Part shown: in pieces, positions 54,086-64,000 of the stretch | Position numbering within the stretch: position 1 is the stretch's first letter | Layout of the letters: each line of letters starts with the position of its first letter | NCBI GenBank assembly: GCA_944989445.1 | Contig: CALYLW010000041.1 | Span: 2,009,399-2,073,398 of the forward strand | DNA: 64,000 nt | DNA from: Ampullaceana balthica | Taxonomy: Eukaryota; Mollusca; Gastropoda; Lymnaeidae | Direction of reading: 5' to 3' | Program-made: the position numbers and the translations under genes | The notes under the pieces: generated by a model | Told to the model about the DNA's origin: nothing | What the model saw: the letters and a program-made list of their open reading frames with translations, nothing else | Database searches by the model: none

Positions 54086-57000
54086 TTTTTATTTCAAGTT
54101 TTTTTTTATATTAAATGTAACTTTTGATACTTCCTTCCTCTTCTTGTATCCTGTTTTATTTTTCTTCGTTTTTTTCCCTCTGCTTAATTATAGTAGGTAC
54201 TATATCATATGATGTGAATTTAATTTTAAATTATTGTGTTTTATTTAGTTTTAGTGACGAAGGCCATTTGCCGAAATGTTTACACATGTATTTATACAAA
54301 AACAGCTTTAGTGTATTGTTGGAATCACACAATGCGTTTGCGTTTCTTGAATTTGACTAGCAATGAATTTTTAACTTATTTAAAAATATTTGTTTAATTT
54401 AAATGAATTGAAATGGGTTGCTATATAATCTTCCCAAAACCTGTCTCCTGGAAAACACTATTTCTCAGTGGCAAAAAATCAGCTAGATAATAGCATAAAA
54501 TCTCAAACCTGCTTGTGAAGATATCGCTTAGTTAACAGGATGTTAGCTTTCAACATGCAATAACGTAATTTGTTGACATGGTTGGAGAGGACAGAACTGA
54601 TAAATAATGTAAGCTGATTTAGTGTCTAGGACATCAATTCTCAGTGAATGGAGTCGGCCGAGATTTGTCGATACTGGGAAGACACAATTAATCTGTGTTT
54701 TTAATCACATAACATTTTCTTATTTAAAAAAATGCCACACTTAGTAGAACGTGATTTTATTAAAAAAAAGAGATTAAAACTCGAACTCCTCCGAATCCAG
54801 CAAAAAACTTTCAATAGCACGAAACAATTCGAAAAGGAATCATGGTCTTAGAAACCATTTCCCAAAACGTGATGACGTCACAGGTCGCTTCGATTGAGGA
54901 TAAAACTCAAATTACTTCCAGAGCTGATTTCTAATGTCCTTCAATTACCAGTCAGCATGACTTGGAAATGGGGCCAAATAGTTTCGAACATGTATTGGTA
55001 AAGTGCCATTCGTGAAAGAAGGTGGGGTGGGGGGAGTGGAGGGGAATGAAATAGTCTAAAAGTATCACGGGAATTTGTAATGAAAAGAAATGCAATGATA
55101 AAATATCATGAAATACTGTAAAGATAATTTTTAAAAAGTGCGGGTGTGGCTGGTCGGGCGCCACTGATATGAAGGCTAGGAGACTTTCATTCATACACAT
55201 GAATTGGTTATGATAATTAACTATGTTTAATTATACTGTTGAATGTTTAAAAAAAAATTCAATCATTATATGAATTAGGAGAAAAAAGAGTTTTAGATTC
55301 AAGTTTGATGGTGAAACGTGCTCAACTGAAGTCTTTTTTTTTATAATAAATTTATTTATTTTTTATTTATTTTTAAAAATTGGACTTGTTTTACCCAAGT
55401 CCAAGCTATAATCAGGGAAAAGTGTGTGTTCCTCACATAAATATTCAAAAACAAATATAAACTAATGAAAGAAATGAAAACTTTGCTGCGGTGTTATCCA
55501 AAGCCAGAAAGAACAGAAGAGGGAAGAAGGTAGTACTGAGGCTATATATATAACTATGGGGAGAGTAGGCGTGGCGAATCTTTAACATGTCAGTGAGAAA
55601 CAAACATGTAGTGCTGGTTTAGACACCTTAATTAAGTATCACGTTATTGAATTGAGTCCATATAAATTCATTTTAAAACTCGATTATCACGTATTTTGAT
55701 GTTAACAGGTATAGTATAATTGAATTTATTTTAGTGTTGCGGACTTCCGTCATTTAGAATTTAGAGGGCATGGTCATCCCTTCAGGATTATTGAAGTTAT
55801 ATGCTTTATGTAAATAAAAATAACAATAAGACCGGCATATCCCAGCTCAGAGAAAATAGAATTCATGTAGATTTGTTTACGACGCAACAGGATACTAATA
55901 CAAAAGGAAATATTTTGAATTAAAAAAAAATAACTCTGGGTTATAATTAAGGTTGACTGAATAAAAAAAATTCGGATGGCAATACAGGTCAAGATGACTT
56001 CTACACTTAACATGTACAAATATACTACATTTTTATGACAATGTAGTGGTTTTAAACAGTGCTCATGAGAAAACTTAATTGCAGTGGTAAATTCAGCCAT
56101 TTTGTTCTCGAGATATTTGGGTTTCGGCAACAGAATAGAATCAACATTATAACCGATGAGAAAATACTGAGACAAATAGAGAATTAGGTGGATCCTTTAA
56201 AGACGTCCCGTTAATAGGTTTGGCGAGTTAATTGATGTCGAGAGAAGAAACAAATAAGTAATTTTAAAAAATTCAACAAAATCAATGAATGAACGGAAAG
56301 AAATTGAATGAAATTACAATTAGAAAAACATCTAACACCAAATATTATTGTATCAGAGGCTTAACCGAACAGTATACACTTAACCGAACAGTATTCACTT
56401 AACCGAACAGTATTCCCTTAAAGTTGTGCAGTGTGTAGGTGTTAAAGATGTCTAAAATGTTTGTTAACTCTTTAGCCCCAAAGTCCTATGGCTCGTTATA
56501 AAGTTCTAAAAGACATGTCTTTACTCGGGGCAGGGGGCAATGTGATCTATCGAATAAAAAAAATTGGGTTAAATTAATTAAAGTATGCATCGTAAATCTT
56601 GTGGTGTGTGAGGGGGGGGGGTGAGATCCTTTTAATCACATGCTTGTAAGATGCCACATTTCTGATATCAAAGAAAATATCGGCCTTAAATCGTGGCAGA
56701 CGTTAACAATGTAAAACATAAACCTAAGTAATGATAGTTAATAAGATCAATTTCCCCAACGGTACATTCAAAAATCAAAGACGGATTTACTTTACGTCAC
56801 AACGTGGTTAACACGAAAAATGTCAATTGAAACATGAACGGGAAATCTTACAATAAAGAAGATAACATTTTAGCGGTGCATTTCATGGGAAGACATTTTC
56901 TTGTAGATTCACGTGAAAAGTAAAAAGTATAAAAAAAATACAAATACTTAAACTGTTAGAAACTACTTTACATTTTATTTTAATTTTAACGAGTTTCAAC

Positions 57001-57134
57001 CCGGGTAGTCTGAACTTCAAAAGATGAGTTAGAAAGATACAATTTGTACATCTTTTAAGCGCATGAGATATTCAATCATTTATGATTTTTACCAAAGTAG
57101 ACCGACACACGTCAATGATTGGATGACCTGAAGA
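54086..57134. other. About 3 kb without recognised gene
   Basis: AT-rich sequence. It contains a perfect 9-bp-stem hairpin, TTGGACTTG-TTTTACC-CAAGTCCAA (55380-55404), and three copies of a 20-bp unit, CTTAACCGAACAGTATTCAC (about 56358-56418). Frames at 54124-54360, 54952-55200 and 55774-56175 are hydrophobic and AT-driven, without recognised domains. Confidence 0.5.
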
Positions 57135-57262
57135 ATACAGGAAAACCAACACTTTATCAACATTTAAATCTCTAATAAAAATGCAGGACTAAACACAAAC
57201 CATAGATAAGCGTAGGACGCAATAATCTTCTGTATAGAAGGAGCGTCTGTAAACAGATAAGA
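57135..57262 (+). repeat. Dispersed LINE-tail-like repeat, plus copy
   Basis: It contains AAAACCAACACTTTATCAAC, CATAGATAAGCGTAGGACGC, and ends with CTTCTGTATAGAAGGAGCGT, CTGTAAACAGATAAGATAAG. It is collinear with the minus-strand segment at 39717-39867, and its last part matches the SINE 3' end at 41808. A tail of ATAAG-like units follows. Confidence 0.75.
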
Positions 57263-58912
57263 TAAGACCTATCTGGGTCAAGACGCCCAATGCGGGCTGC
57301 CCACTGTCCCGTTGTGGCGGCCATATATTCAGCTCAGTTATTTGGAACGGTGATGCTCGGCGCATTCAATTAAGGCCGCGGCGCCGCCAGAGATTATGTG
57401 GAGAGCGCAATGCACCGGAATGTCCCCAGGAAACTGATGTAAAACAGAAGAGCTCACTGCGATACACGGTCCAATCTTACGGTACAAAGAAAACACAAGT
57501 GAGGCGATGATGAGGTTACTGGCTTCTTTAGAAATCCTTAGATGTTGTTATTTTGTTTATTTGATAACATTTTACTGTTACAATCGTTAAACGATAGAGG
57601 CGCCATTATCAAAGCAATATGGTGAGTCTATTTGGGGTTACTGTCTGTTAAACTATTGACATAATATATATGAACGCCCGATAGAAATATTGGTACATCT
57701 CTATAATTTCATTTTTTAATCAATCAATTTCTAAGGGCATTAATTAAAAGATGCTTTTAGGATTACACCAGTCAAATAAATTTAACCAACATGCACCGAT
57801 GGAAATTTAGATTACTTAAGAACGGGCGGCAATGTCGGAAATAGTTGTTTCAGAAATACACGTGACATGTCTTCACGGGTGTGCAATAGGAAGCAATTGC
57901 CCACCCCATCTGATTTTTCTGTCTTGTCGAAATACTGTACTAAAATGTACAAAACATACAAACTGCTATATATTAACTTTATAACCTTCCATATTTTTTA
58001 AATGACTAAATTGTTAGCTACTCTATGTAAAAACATCATTTTTTTCTCTACGTCTTCTGCAACATATATATATTTTTTTACCTAAAATAAGGGGAAAAAA
58101 GGTATTACCTCCCTTGATCGCCCAAGAGGAAACCCCCTCCTTTCCGTCCGTTTTTGTATGTTATTTTTTTGACATGGATCTAAATACAGATTTAAATTAA
58201 GTATTTAGTTTTAAATGCCTTCATTTATTCGTTTAGCTGTTATATGCATGTTGACGCATATGCACTATTGATAAACTTAATTGTAAACTTAGGCAAATTC
58301 ATCCTTACTGAAATATTTCAAAAAGTCAAGAAAGAAATGATAACGAACTTTTTCTTCTAAGTTGAAATCAGTGACAGAGAGTGACAGATTGACAAAATAG
58401 ACATATATCTATATTGAAAATCCGGCACAGGCAACATTAGCCAATATGTGATGATGGCCACAATGGTAAAAGCCGATTAAAGATTTAGAATTTAACGGCA
58501 CGCAATGGGCTTTTCCTCTGCAGGCTAACATGGGAAGGACAGACAGATATAAATCTTAGAATATAAGCTACTGGGCAATGTGGGTCAGGGACCAGGGTAG
58601 GTGTATCATTGGGGTGGAGGGGAGGAGATTGAGTTTGGTGAAATGGAGATTAAGGGACACTTTATTGGATTGAAGGGGCGTAATGAAGACAGAAAGAGAG
58701 AAATATACATAAACAATGAAATTAACAAACGTGGGAGATAGAGAGATGCGGAAATGAAAAAAAAACAACAACAAAGAAATACATAAAAACAAAGACACGA
58801 TAAGAATAAAAAGAAGGAAAGAGATATTTAGAGAGAGTAATAAAAGTAAAAAATAGATGGTGATAGTGGCAAAGTAATAACACAGACAGTGTTTAGAAAT
58901 ATTAATGCTTAT
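57263..58912. other. Stretch without recognised gene
   Basis: A GC-rich patch at 57290-57480 includes GGCCGCGGCGCCGCCAGAG and is not assigned. The rest is AT-rich. The 137-codon minus frame 58568-58981 is Leu/Ser/Phe-rich and ends inside SINE sequence. Confidence 0.45.
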
Positions 58913-58997
58913 CGGGTTCGAGTCTTGGTGAAGGCTGGGACCTGTTCCCGAGTCAACCCTGCTCAGATGGGTATCCGACATAAGTTGGGGGAAATGA
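58913..58997 (+). mobile_element. SINE fragment, 5' truncated
   Basis: It starts in a tRNA T-arm/B-box-like CGGGTTCGAGTC and continues CCGAGTCAACCCTGCTCAGA and TGGGTATCCGACATAAGTTG. The body corresponds to the SINE core at 41808-42093 (AATGGGTACCTAACACTAGTT). The A box is missing. The fragment abuts the 66-bp array. Confidence 0.65.
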
Positions 58998-59675
58998 GGC
59001 GGCAGGGCTTAGTACTAATCACACAATCCCCTGGTCTGACGTGGCTAACTTCACTGGCCCCAGTAGATCTCAAAGGTGTACTAGCCACACAATGCCCTGG
59101 TCTGACTTGGCTAGCTTCACTGGTCCCAGTTGATGTCCAAGGTGTACTAGCCACACAATCCCTTGGTCTGACGTGGCTAGCTTCACTGGCCCCAGTTGAT
59201 CTCCAAGATGTTCTAGCCACACAATCCCCTGGTATGCCGTGGCTAACTTCACTGACCCCAGCATATCTCCAAGGTGTACTTGCCACACAATCCCCTAGTA
59301 TGCCGTGGCTAACTTCACTGACCCCAGTATATCTCCAAGGTGTACTTGCCACACAATCCCCTGGTATGCCGTGGCTAACTTCACTTGCACCAGTAGATCT
59401 CCAAGGTGTACTTGCCACACAATCCCCTGATATGCCGTGGCTAACTTCACTTGCCCCACTAGATCTTCAAGGTGTACTTGCCACACAATCCCCTAGTATG
59501 CTGTGGCTAACTTCACTGACCCCAGTATATCTCCAATGTGTACTTGCCACACAATCCCCTGATATGCCGTGGCTAACTTCACTGACCCCAGTATATCTCC
59601 AAGGTGTACTTGCCACACAACCCCCTGGTCTGACGTGGCTAACTTCACTTGCCCCAGTAGATCTCCGAGGTCTGA
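58998..59675. repeat. 66-bp minisatellite, about ten copies
   Basis: CCACACAATCCCCTGGTATG, CCGTGGCTAACTTCACTG and CCCCAGTAGATCTCCAAGG make up the unit. CCACACAAT at 59085 and 59151 gives the 66-bp period. As 66 is divisible by 3, the plus frame 58889-59722 (277 codons) encodes a 22-residue repeat (GVLATQSPGLTWLTSLAPVD plus two residues). Minus frames at 58963-59418, 59070-59288, 59295-59486 and 59493-59741 are also open. The frame begins within a SINE and ends just past the array, so I do not call a gene. Confidence 0.95.
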
Positions 59676-60768
59676 AAAAAAGGAATTATTTAATATTAGT
59701 GATGAAAAAGTCTCGTATTTGATTACTTGCACCTTTTGCATTTAATTAGCGCATATGAGACATGCATTTTGTCGGCGTGGCTTTGTTTGGTAGTAGATCA
59801 ACTGCCCATAAATCCACACCACTTTTGATTGGCAATCTAGCCAACGAAAATCAGAGAATAACTGTATTTGAACTATTGCTACACGTTTCTGTTGACGCTG
59901 CCAGTAGTGATTTAAATTGATGCCGTAGTCCGGTTGAATACAATTTGCATTGACCCGAACATTTTGACGTTCATATTTTCGAATCAGAAGCACCAAAGTT
60001 AAGAAATACTCTTCCGAAACTGAGGAGGGAATGTGACAAGAAATACAAACTCAAGAAAATTTAAATATTTTTTGCTATTCAAGCGAGTTTTTGAAGATGA
60101 ATCTGTTGCAACATAAAGGACACCTTGTACTGTAGCCCACAGCTGTCATCATCATATATTTGATTAATGAGACCATGATATAGGCATGGCGAGAACACTT
60201 CTAGCTACAACAAAACATTTTTGCTTTCTTGGGGACATAAATCAGCTTGAATCACAAATATATCCAAATATAATAAAAGGCAAAGTTCTGTCCGGTCATC
60301 GATAGCGATTGGTCCCTCAAACACATATGACTCCTACAGCCAATCATATTGAACACGTTTACGTGGACGTTCAAAACGAGTTATTTTTGGAGCAGTATTT
60401 CTCCCAAGACTTTATTTTGAGTTATGCGTGTTGGGATTTATAGCCAAAAGCTCTGTTTTTACAAGTTATTTATTTTAACTATATTGAATAGTATTTTTGA
60501 CGTTATGCACATGTAATGCCGGTCGAGACGGCTGTTGGAGGGGAGTTACAACATGCCACCGAACGGTGGCGGAACGTCCTTGGACGGGCTTTGTTGCTCG
60601 TATATATACTTTTTTAAAAAAAAGTCCTCTGTCTAATACTTTATCACTTTGGAATAAACTAAATCCATTATTGCTGTTGAAGTGTCCACATTGACTCCGC
60701 TATTTATTTAAGAAAACAAATAATTTTAATTCTGTAAAAAAAAAGAGAGGTATTTCTATTCACTATAG
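59676..60768. other. Stretch without gene; Helentron 3' end scrap
   Basis: Mostly AT-rich sequence. GGGATTTATAGCCAAAAGCT then CTGTTTTTAC at about 60434-60462 resembles the Helentron-like 3' end. A 36-bp segment near 60362-60397 (GACGTTCAAAACGAGTTATT) resembles 40457-40492 inside the small Helitron. No gene was recognised. Confidence 0.5.
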
Positions 60769-61105
60769 TAAGGTTCGGGAAACCATGGCTCGCGAGCCAT
60801 ATATGGCTCTATTGATGGCTTGATCTGGCTCTCAGAAATATGTTCATTTATTAAAAAAACCAAAAAACCTTTATTCAGACTGCTTTGAACTACATATTAA
60901 TTGCATATAAAAAAACAGCATAACGTTATTAACAAAGAATTCAGAAATCCTAATTATTGTACTTTTAGTGTTGACATTACACAAAATGCACACGTTTACT
61001 TGAAATTTTAGTTTGAAACATTATGCATGGCTTTCACAGAATTTTTTTAAAAAATATGTGGTGTTTATGGCTCCCTAGGACAAAAAGTTCCCCGACCCCT
61101 GCGTG
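60769..61105. mobile_element. hAT-like MITE (TCGGGGAAC ends)
   Basis: The left end reads AAGGTTCGGGAAACCATGGC then TCGCGAGCCA. The reverse complement of the right end reads CAGGGGTCGGGGAACTTTTT and later GGGAGCCATAAA. These resemble Charlie-type hAT ends. ACTATAG occurs on both sides (60762-60768 and 61106-61112), a likely seven-base remainder of the target duplication. Confidence 0.75.
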
Positions 61106-62108
61106 ACTATAGCTACATAAATGTAGGTTACATCTAGGAAATAATATCTAATTAAGAAAGTTATAACATAATGTTATAATATTTAGCCAATAATTTGTCA
61201 CTACTGTATAACCTGAGTACTTTCTACTACTATAGATATGGCATAAGTTCTCTCCTGAACCCTAATCCTCCTCAAAAACTCTAAATGAATCCAGCACTAA
61301 CTAAAAAGACCAGAATTTCTCTCGATGTAAAATGGCAAACACAAAAACGTTGTAATTAATTACACCAAATATAAATGTATCTCCCAATTTTTCGTTTACA
61401 CGTCTTCCTCTCTGAATTAATTTCCCAGAAACATAAATTTTCAATTTCCTATCTCCTTGTGCGACAGCAATAATAAAAGTGGCAATAAAATATCAACAAG
61501 CACAATTCGTCTCCCTACCGCCCCCCAACCCACGATCACACACCCAACTTTATCCCCCCCCCCTCAACCCCCCTTCCCCCATGTTACCCCAGTATTATTT
61601 GTCCATCAGCTCGAGTTTATGTTATTTATCTCATCTCTCTGTCCAGTTCTATACCTCCATTCTGTTACACCACTCCCCGACGAGAGCCTCTAATGCCATT
61701 TTTAAGCACTTGGACGCAAATGAAATGGGGAGGCCGTGACGAGATCACATCCAAACGAGTAGCCGAGAGTCGGCCGTTTGCGGTGCGGTGATGATGGCAG
61801 GGCTCGGAAGTATGGGAGGGATGATGCTTAGGAAAGAAATATTGAGAAATGTAATGCACTAAAGGTTCTCAAATGTGTATGCGTGTTCCGTGAATTATTT
61901 ATTTTAAAGTCTTACATATCTATCAGAGGCGTCGCCATCGGCAAAATTCACGTCTAACGAAGTAATCCCTGATACCCAAAAGCATCCACACAAAAAACAA
62001 ACAAAAAAACAACAACAACCCAACTGCAAGAAAACAAACTTCACAATATTTGCTCACTGACCAATCAATGATTACACAAAACAAAAGAAATCCACATATC
62101 CTATTTTT
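61106..62108. other. Stretch without recognised gene
   Basis: AT-rich with a C-rich patch at 61520-61600. Overlapping short frames at 61457-61859 are unrecognised. Confidence 0.5.
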
Positions 62109-62572
62109 AAATCCCTTATATTAACTTCGCGGCCGTCTCATCATCTCTGTCTTGGGCTGGGCGTGCGGAAAAAGAAAAGTCGAAAATGACCCACTTCCAG
62201 TGATCCGATCGAGCTGAAATTTGGCACACCAGCCCGTCTCACCTAACAATGCATCGTATCAAAATTTCAGATCGATCGATTGTACCGTAATTAAATTAAT
62301 GCATTTTTAGTTTATCCTTATATGAGGTATGTAATTCAAATTCACTGTTTGTTATTGTTTTTTTCTTCCACTTCCACGTGAGTTTGAGTTGACGCCGACC
62401 GTGGTCCCGACACCCCCTCACGTCCCACCCCCATTTATTAAAGACAAGGGACATCACTCGGTGTCAGTCTGTCAATGTTTGTAGCGTTTAAAAATAATCA
62501 ATACTGTTAGTTATGTCTCATATATAAGGGATTTATAGTCAAAAACTTTGTTTTTACGGGTTTGTTTTTTTA
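62109..62572 (+). mobile_element. Helentron-like element (62 kb copy 1)
   Basis: A complete 5' AAATCCCTTATATTAACTTC, TACCGTAATTAAATTAATGC core, GACATCACTCGGTGTCAGTC module and 3' hairpin tail. It has a short CATCATCTC tract in place of the long CT tract of the 11.7 kb array. It is separated from the next copy by about 67 bp of unrelated sequence. Confidence 0.8.
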
Positions 62573-62639
62573 AATAATTTCTTCGTACCCCCGTTTCACG
62601 TCGCTAACATTTTCCTCACGATTTAAAGATCCTCTTTTT

Positions 62640-63100
62640 AAATCCCTTATATTAACTTCGCGGCCGTCTCATCATCTCATCATCTCATGGGCTGGGCGGG
62701 CGGAAAAAGAAAAGTCGAAAATGACCCACTTTCAGTGATCCGATCGAGCTGAAATTTGGCACACGGACCCGACTCACCTAACAATGCATCGTATCAAAAT
62801 TTCAGATCGATCGATCGATCGTACCGTAATTAAATTAATGCATTTTTAGTTTATCCTTATATGAGGTATGTAATTCAAATTCACTGTTTGTTATTGTTTT
62901 TTTCTTCCACTTCCACGTGAGTTTGAGTTGACGCCGACCGTCGTGCCGACACCCCCTCACATCCCACCCCCATTTATTAAAGACAATGGACATCACTCGG
63001 TGTCAGTCTGTAAATGTTTGAAAATAATCAATACTGTTAGTTATGTCTCATATATAAGGGATTTATAGTCAAAAACTTTGTTTTTGCGGGTTTGTTTATT
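62640..63100 (+). mobile_element. Helentron-like element (62 kb copy 2)
   Basis: The same structure as copy 1, with a GATCGATCGATCG expansion at the core and direct abutment on the next copy (TTTGTTTATT then AAATCCC at 63101). Confidence 0.82.
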
Positions 63101-63565
63101 AAATCCCTTATATTAACTTCGCGGCCGTCTCATCATCTCATCATCTCATGGGCTGGGCGGGCGGAAAAGCAGAAGTCAAAAATGACCCACTTACCGTCAT
63201 CCGATCGAGCTGAAATATGGCACACCAGCCCGTCTCACCTAACAATGCATGGTATCAAAATTTCAGATCGATCGATTGTACCGTAATTAAATAAATGCAT
63301 TTTTAGTTTATCCTTATCTAACGTATGTAATTCAAATTCACGGTTTGTTATTGTTTTTTTCTTCCACTTCCACGTGAGTTTGAGTTGACGCCGACCATCG
63401 TGCCGACACCCCCTCATGTCCCACCCCCATTTATTAAAGACAAGGGACATCACTCGGTGTCAGTCTGTCAATGTTTGTAGCGTTTGAAAATAATCAATAC
63501 TGTTAGTTATGTCTCATATATAAGGGATTTATAGTCAAAAACTTTGTTTTTACGGGTTTGTTTTA
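63101..63565 (+). mobile_element. Helentron-like element (62 kb copy 3)
   Basis: A full-length copy with an intact 3' tail (CAAAAACTTTGTTTTTACGG). The short frames at 63092-63286 and 63235-63453 lie inside it and are not genes. Confidence 0.82.
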
Positions 63566-63568
63566 TTA

Positions 63569-63817
63569 CTAATCTTATATTAGCTTGCTTTGTAAGTTTA
63601 ATCGGAACCGTCCGTCCAACTATTTGTTTATAATTTTTTCACGTGCCTAGTTCACGCGTTGACGCCGACCGTCACTGTTCACACCCCCTACCGTCCCTGC
63701 GCCCAGGGGAGATAAAAACCAGGGGAGATAATTCTGTTTCAGTCTGTAAATGTCGCGTTTGAACATAATCACTACTTTTAGTTATGTCTCATATATAAGG
63801 GATTTATAGTCAAAAGG
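63569..63817 (+). mobile_element. Helentron-like element, short subfamily (62 kb copy 4)
   Basis: It begins TAATCTTATATTAGCTTGC and lacks the usual core. It has GACGCCGACCGTCACTGTTC, and ends TAAGGGATTTATAGTCAAAA without the hairpin's right arm. It matches the minus copy at 24183-24450. Confidence 0.72.
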
Positions 63818-64000
63818 TAAGCTGGCTTTGCACTTACTGTAAAATGCGTGGACTAAAAAGTAGAAAATTAGTGCATTTTTAATATAAGACTAGTTTTTAA
63901 AAAGTGTTTTTAAGGTTAATTATTTCATATTGCCCTAAATGCAATTTTTCCCCATTAAACAATCTCAGCCTTTTATATGTCAAAACAAATCAGATGTACC
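63818..64000. other. Stretch without gene at window end
   Basis: AT-rich sequence. GTGGACTAAAAAGTAGAAAA (about 63849) resembles the inverted family 2 Helentron-like 3' end at about 21510, so another element may begin here and run off the window. Confidence 0.4.

Noticed and set aside
55380..55404. Rho-independent-type terminator
   Set aside because: The hairpin has a perfect 9-bp stem but no following T-run and no adjacent gene, and such terminators are not expected in an animal genome.

Overview
This window is non-coding eukaryotic DNA, almost certainly from an invertebrate animal and most likely a lophotrochozoan such as a gastropod mollusc. That placement rests on the tRNA-derived SINE core, the tandem Helentron-like elements, the hAT/MITE mix and the CR1-like LINE; it is inference from recalled families, not a database result. 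No bacterial-type gene, operon, rRNA, CRISPR array or convincing host protein-coding exon was seen. Nearly all open reading frames longer than 60 codons lie in tandem repeats, in transposon remnants, or read as AT-rich noise. The only long transposon-derived open frame is the C-terminal part of a LINE reverse transcriptase (16534-17340).

Layout. 0.3-1.3 kb: a 44-bp minisatellite split by a hAT MITE. 2.4-3 kb: a LINE scrap and a 29-bp repeat. 4.6-5.6 kb: a minus-strand Helitron swollen by a CAA/CAG tract. 6-11 kb: minisatellites (50, about 18, about 30, 17 and 33 bp) and one minus-strand Helentron-like copy. 11.7-15.0 kb: six Helentron-like copies head to tail. 16.4-20.7 kb: three neighbouring hAT elements, one containing a truncated LINE and one containing a MITE. 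21.1-21.8 kb: a second Helentron-like family with a large inverted repeat. 23-29 kb: minisatellites of 55, 22 and 39 bp. 30.1-31.2 kb: a clean Helitron. 32.7-36.4 kb: a decayed hAT transposase element lying between two inverted copies of one MITE. 39.7-42.1 kb: a CR1-like LINE split by a small Helitron, followed by a SINE with a similar 3' tail. 47-53 kb: arrays of 18, 24 and 74 bp plus MITEs. 53.2-54.1 kb: a third Helentron-like family. 58.9-59.7 kb: a 66-bp array entered from a SINE. 62.1-63.8 kb: four more Helentron-like copies.

The parts relate as a history of insertions, not as pathways. Eight-base target duplications date the hAT insertions relative to the arrays and LINEs they interrupt. 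The A|T target rule and 3' hairpin-CTAG ends identify the Helitrons. Asymmetric terminal inverted repeats plus a 3' hairpin suggest Helentrons. The most notable results are the Helentron-like tandem arrays with two hypervariable tracts per unit, a LINE ORF whose ATG comes from the duplicated target site, a candidate LINE/SINE pair sharing a 3' tail, and three Helentron-like families with different ends around one conserved core.
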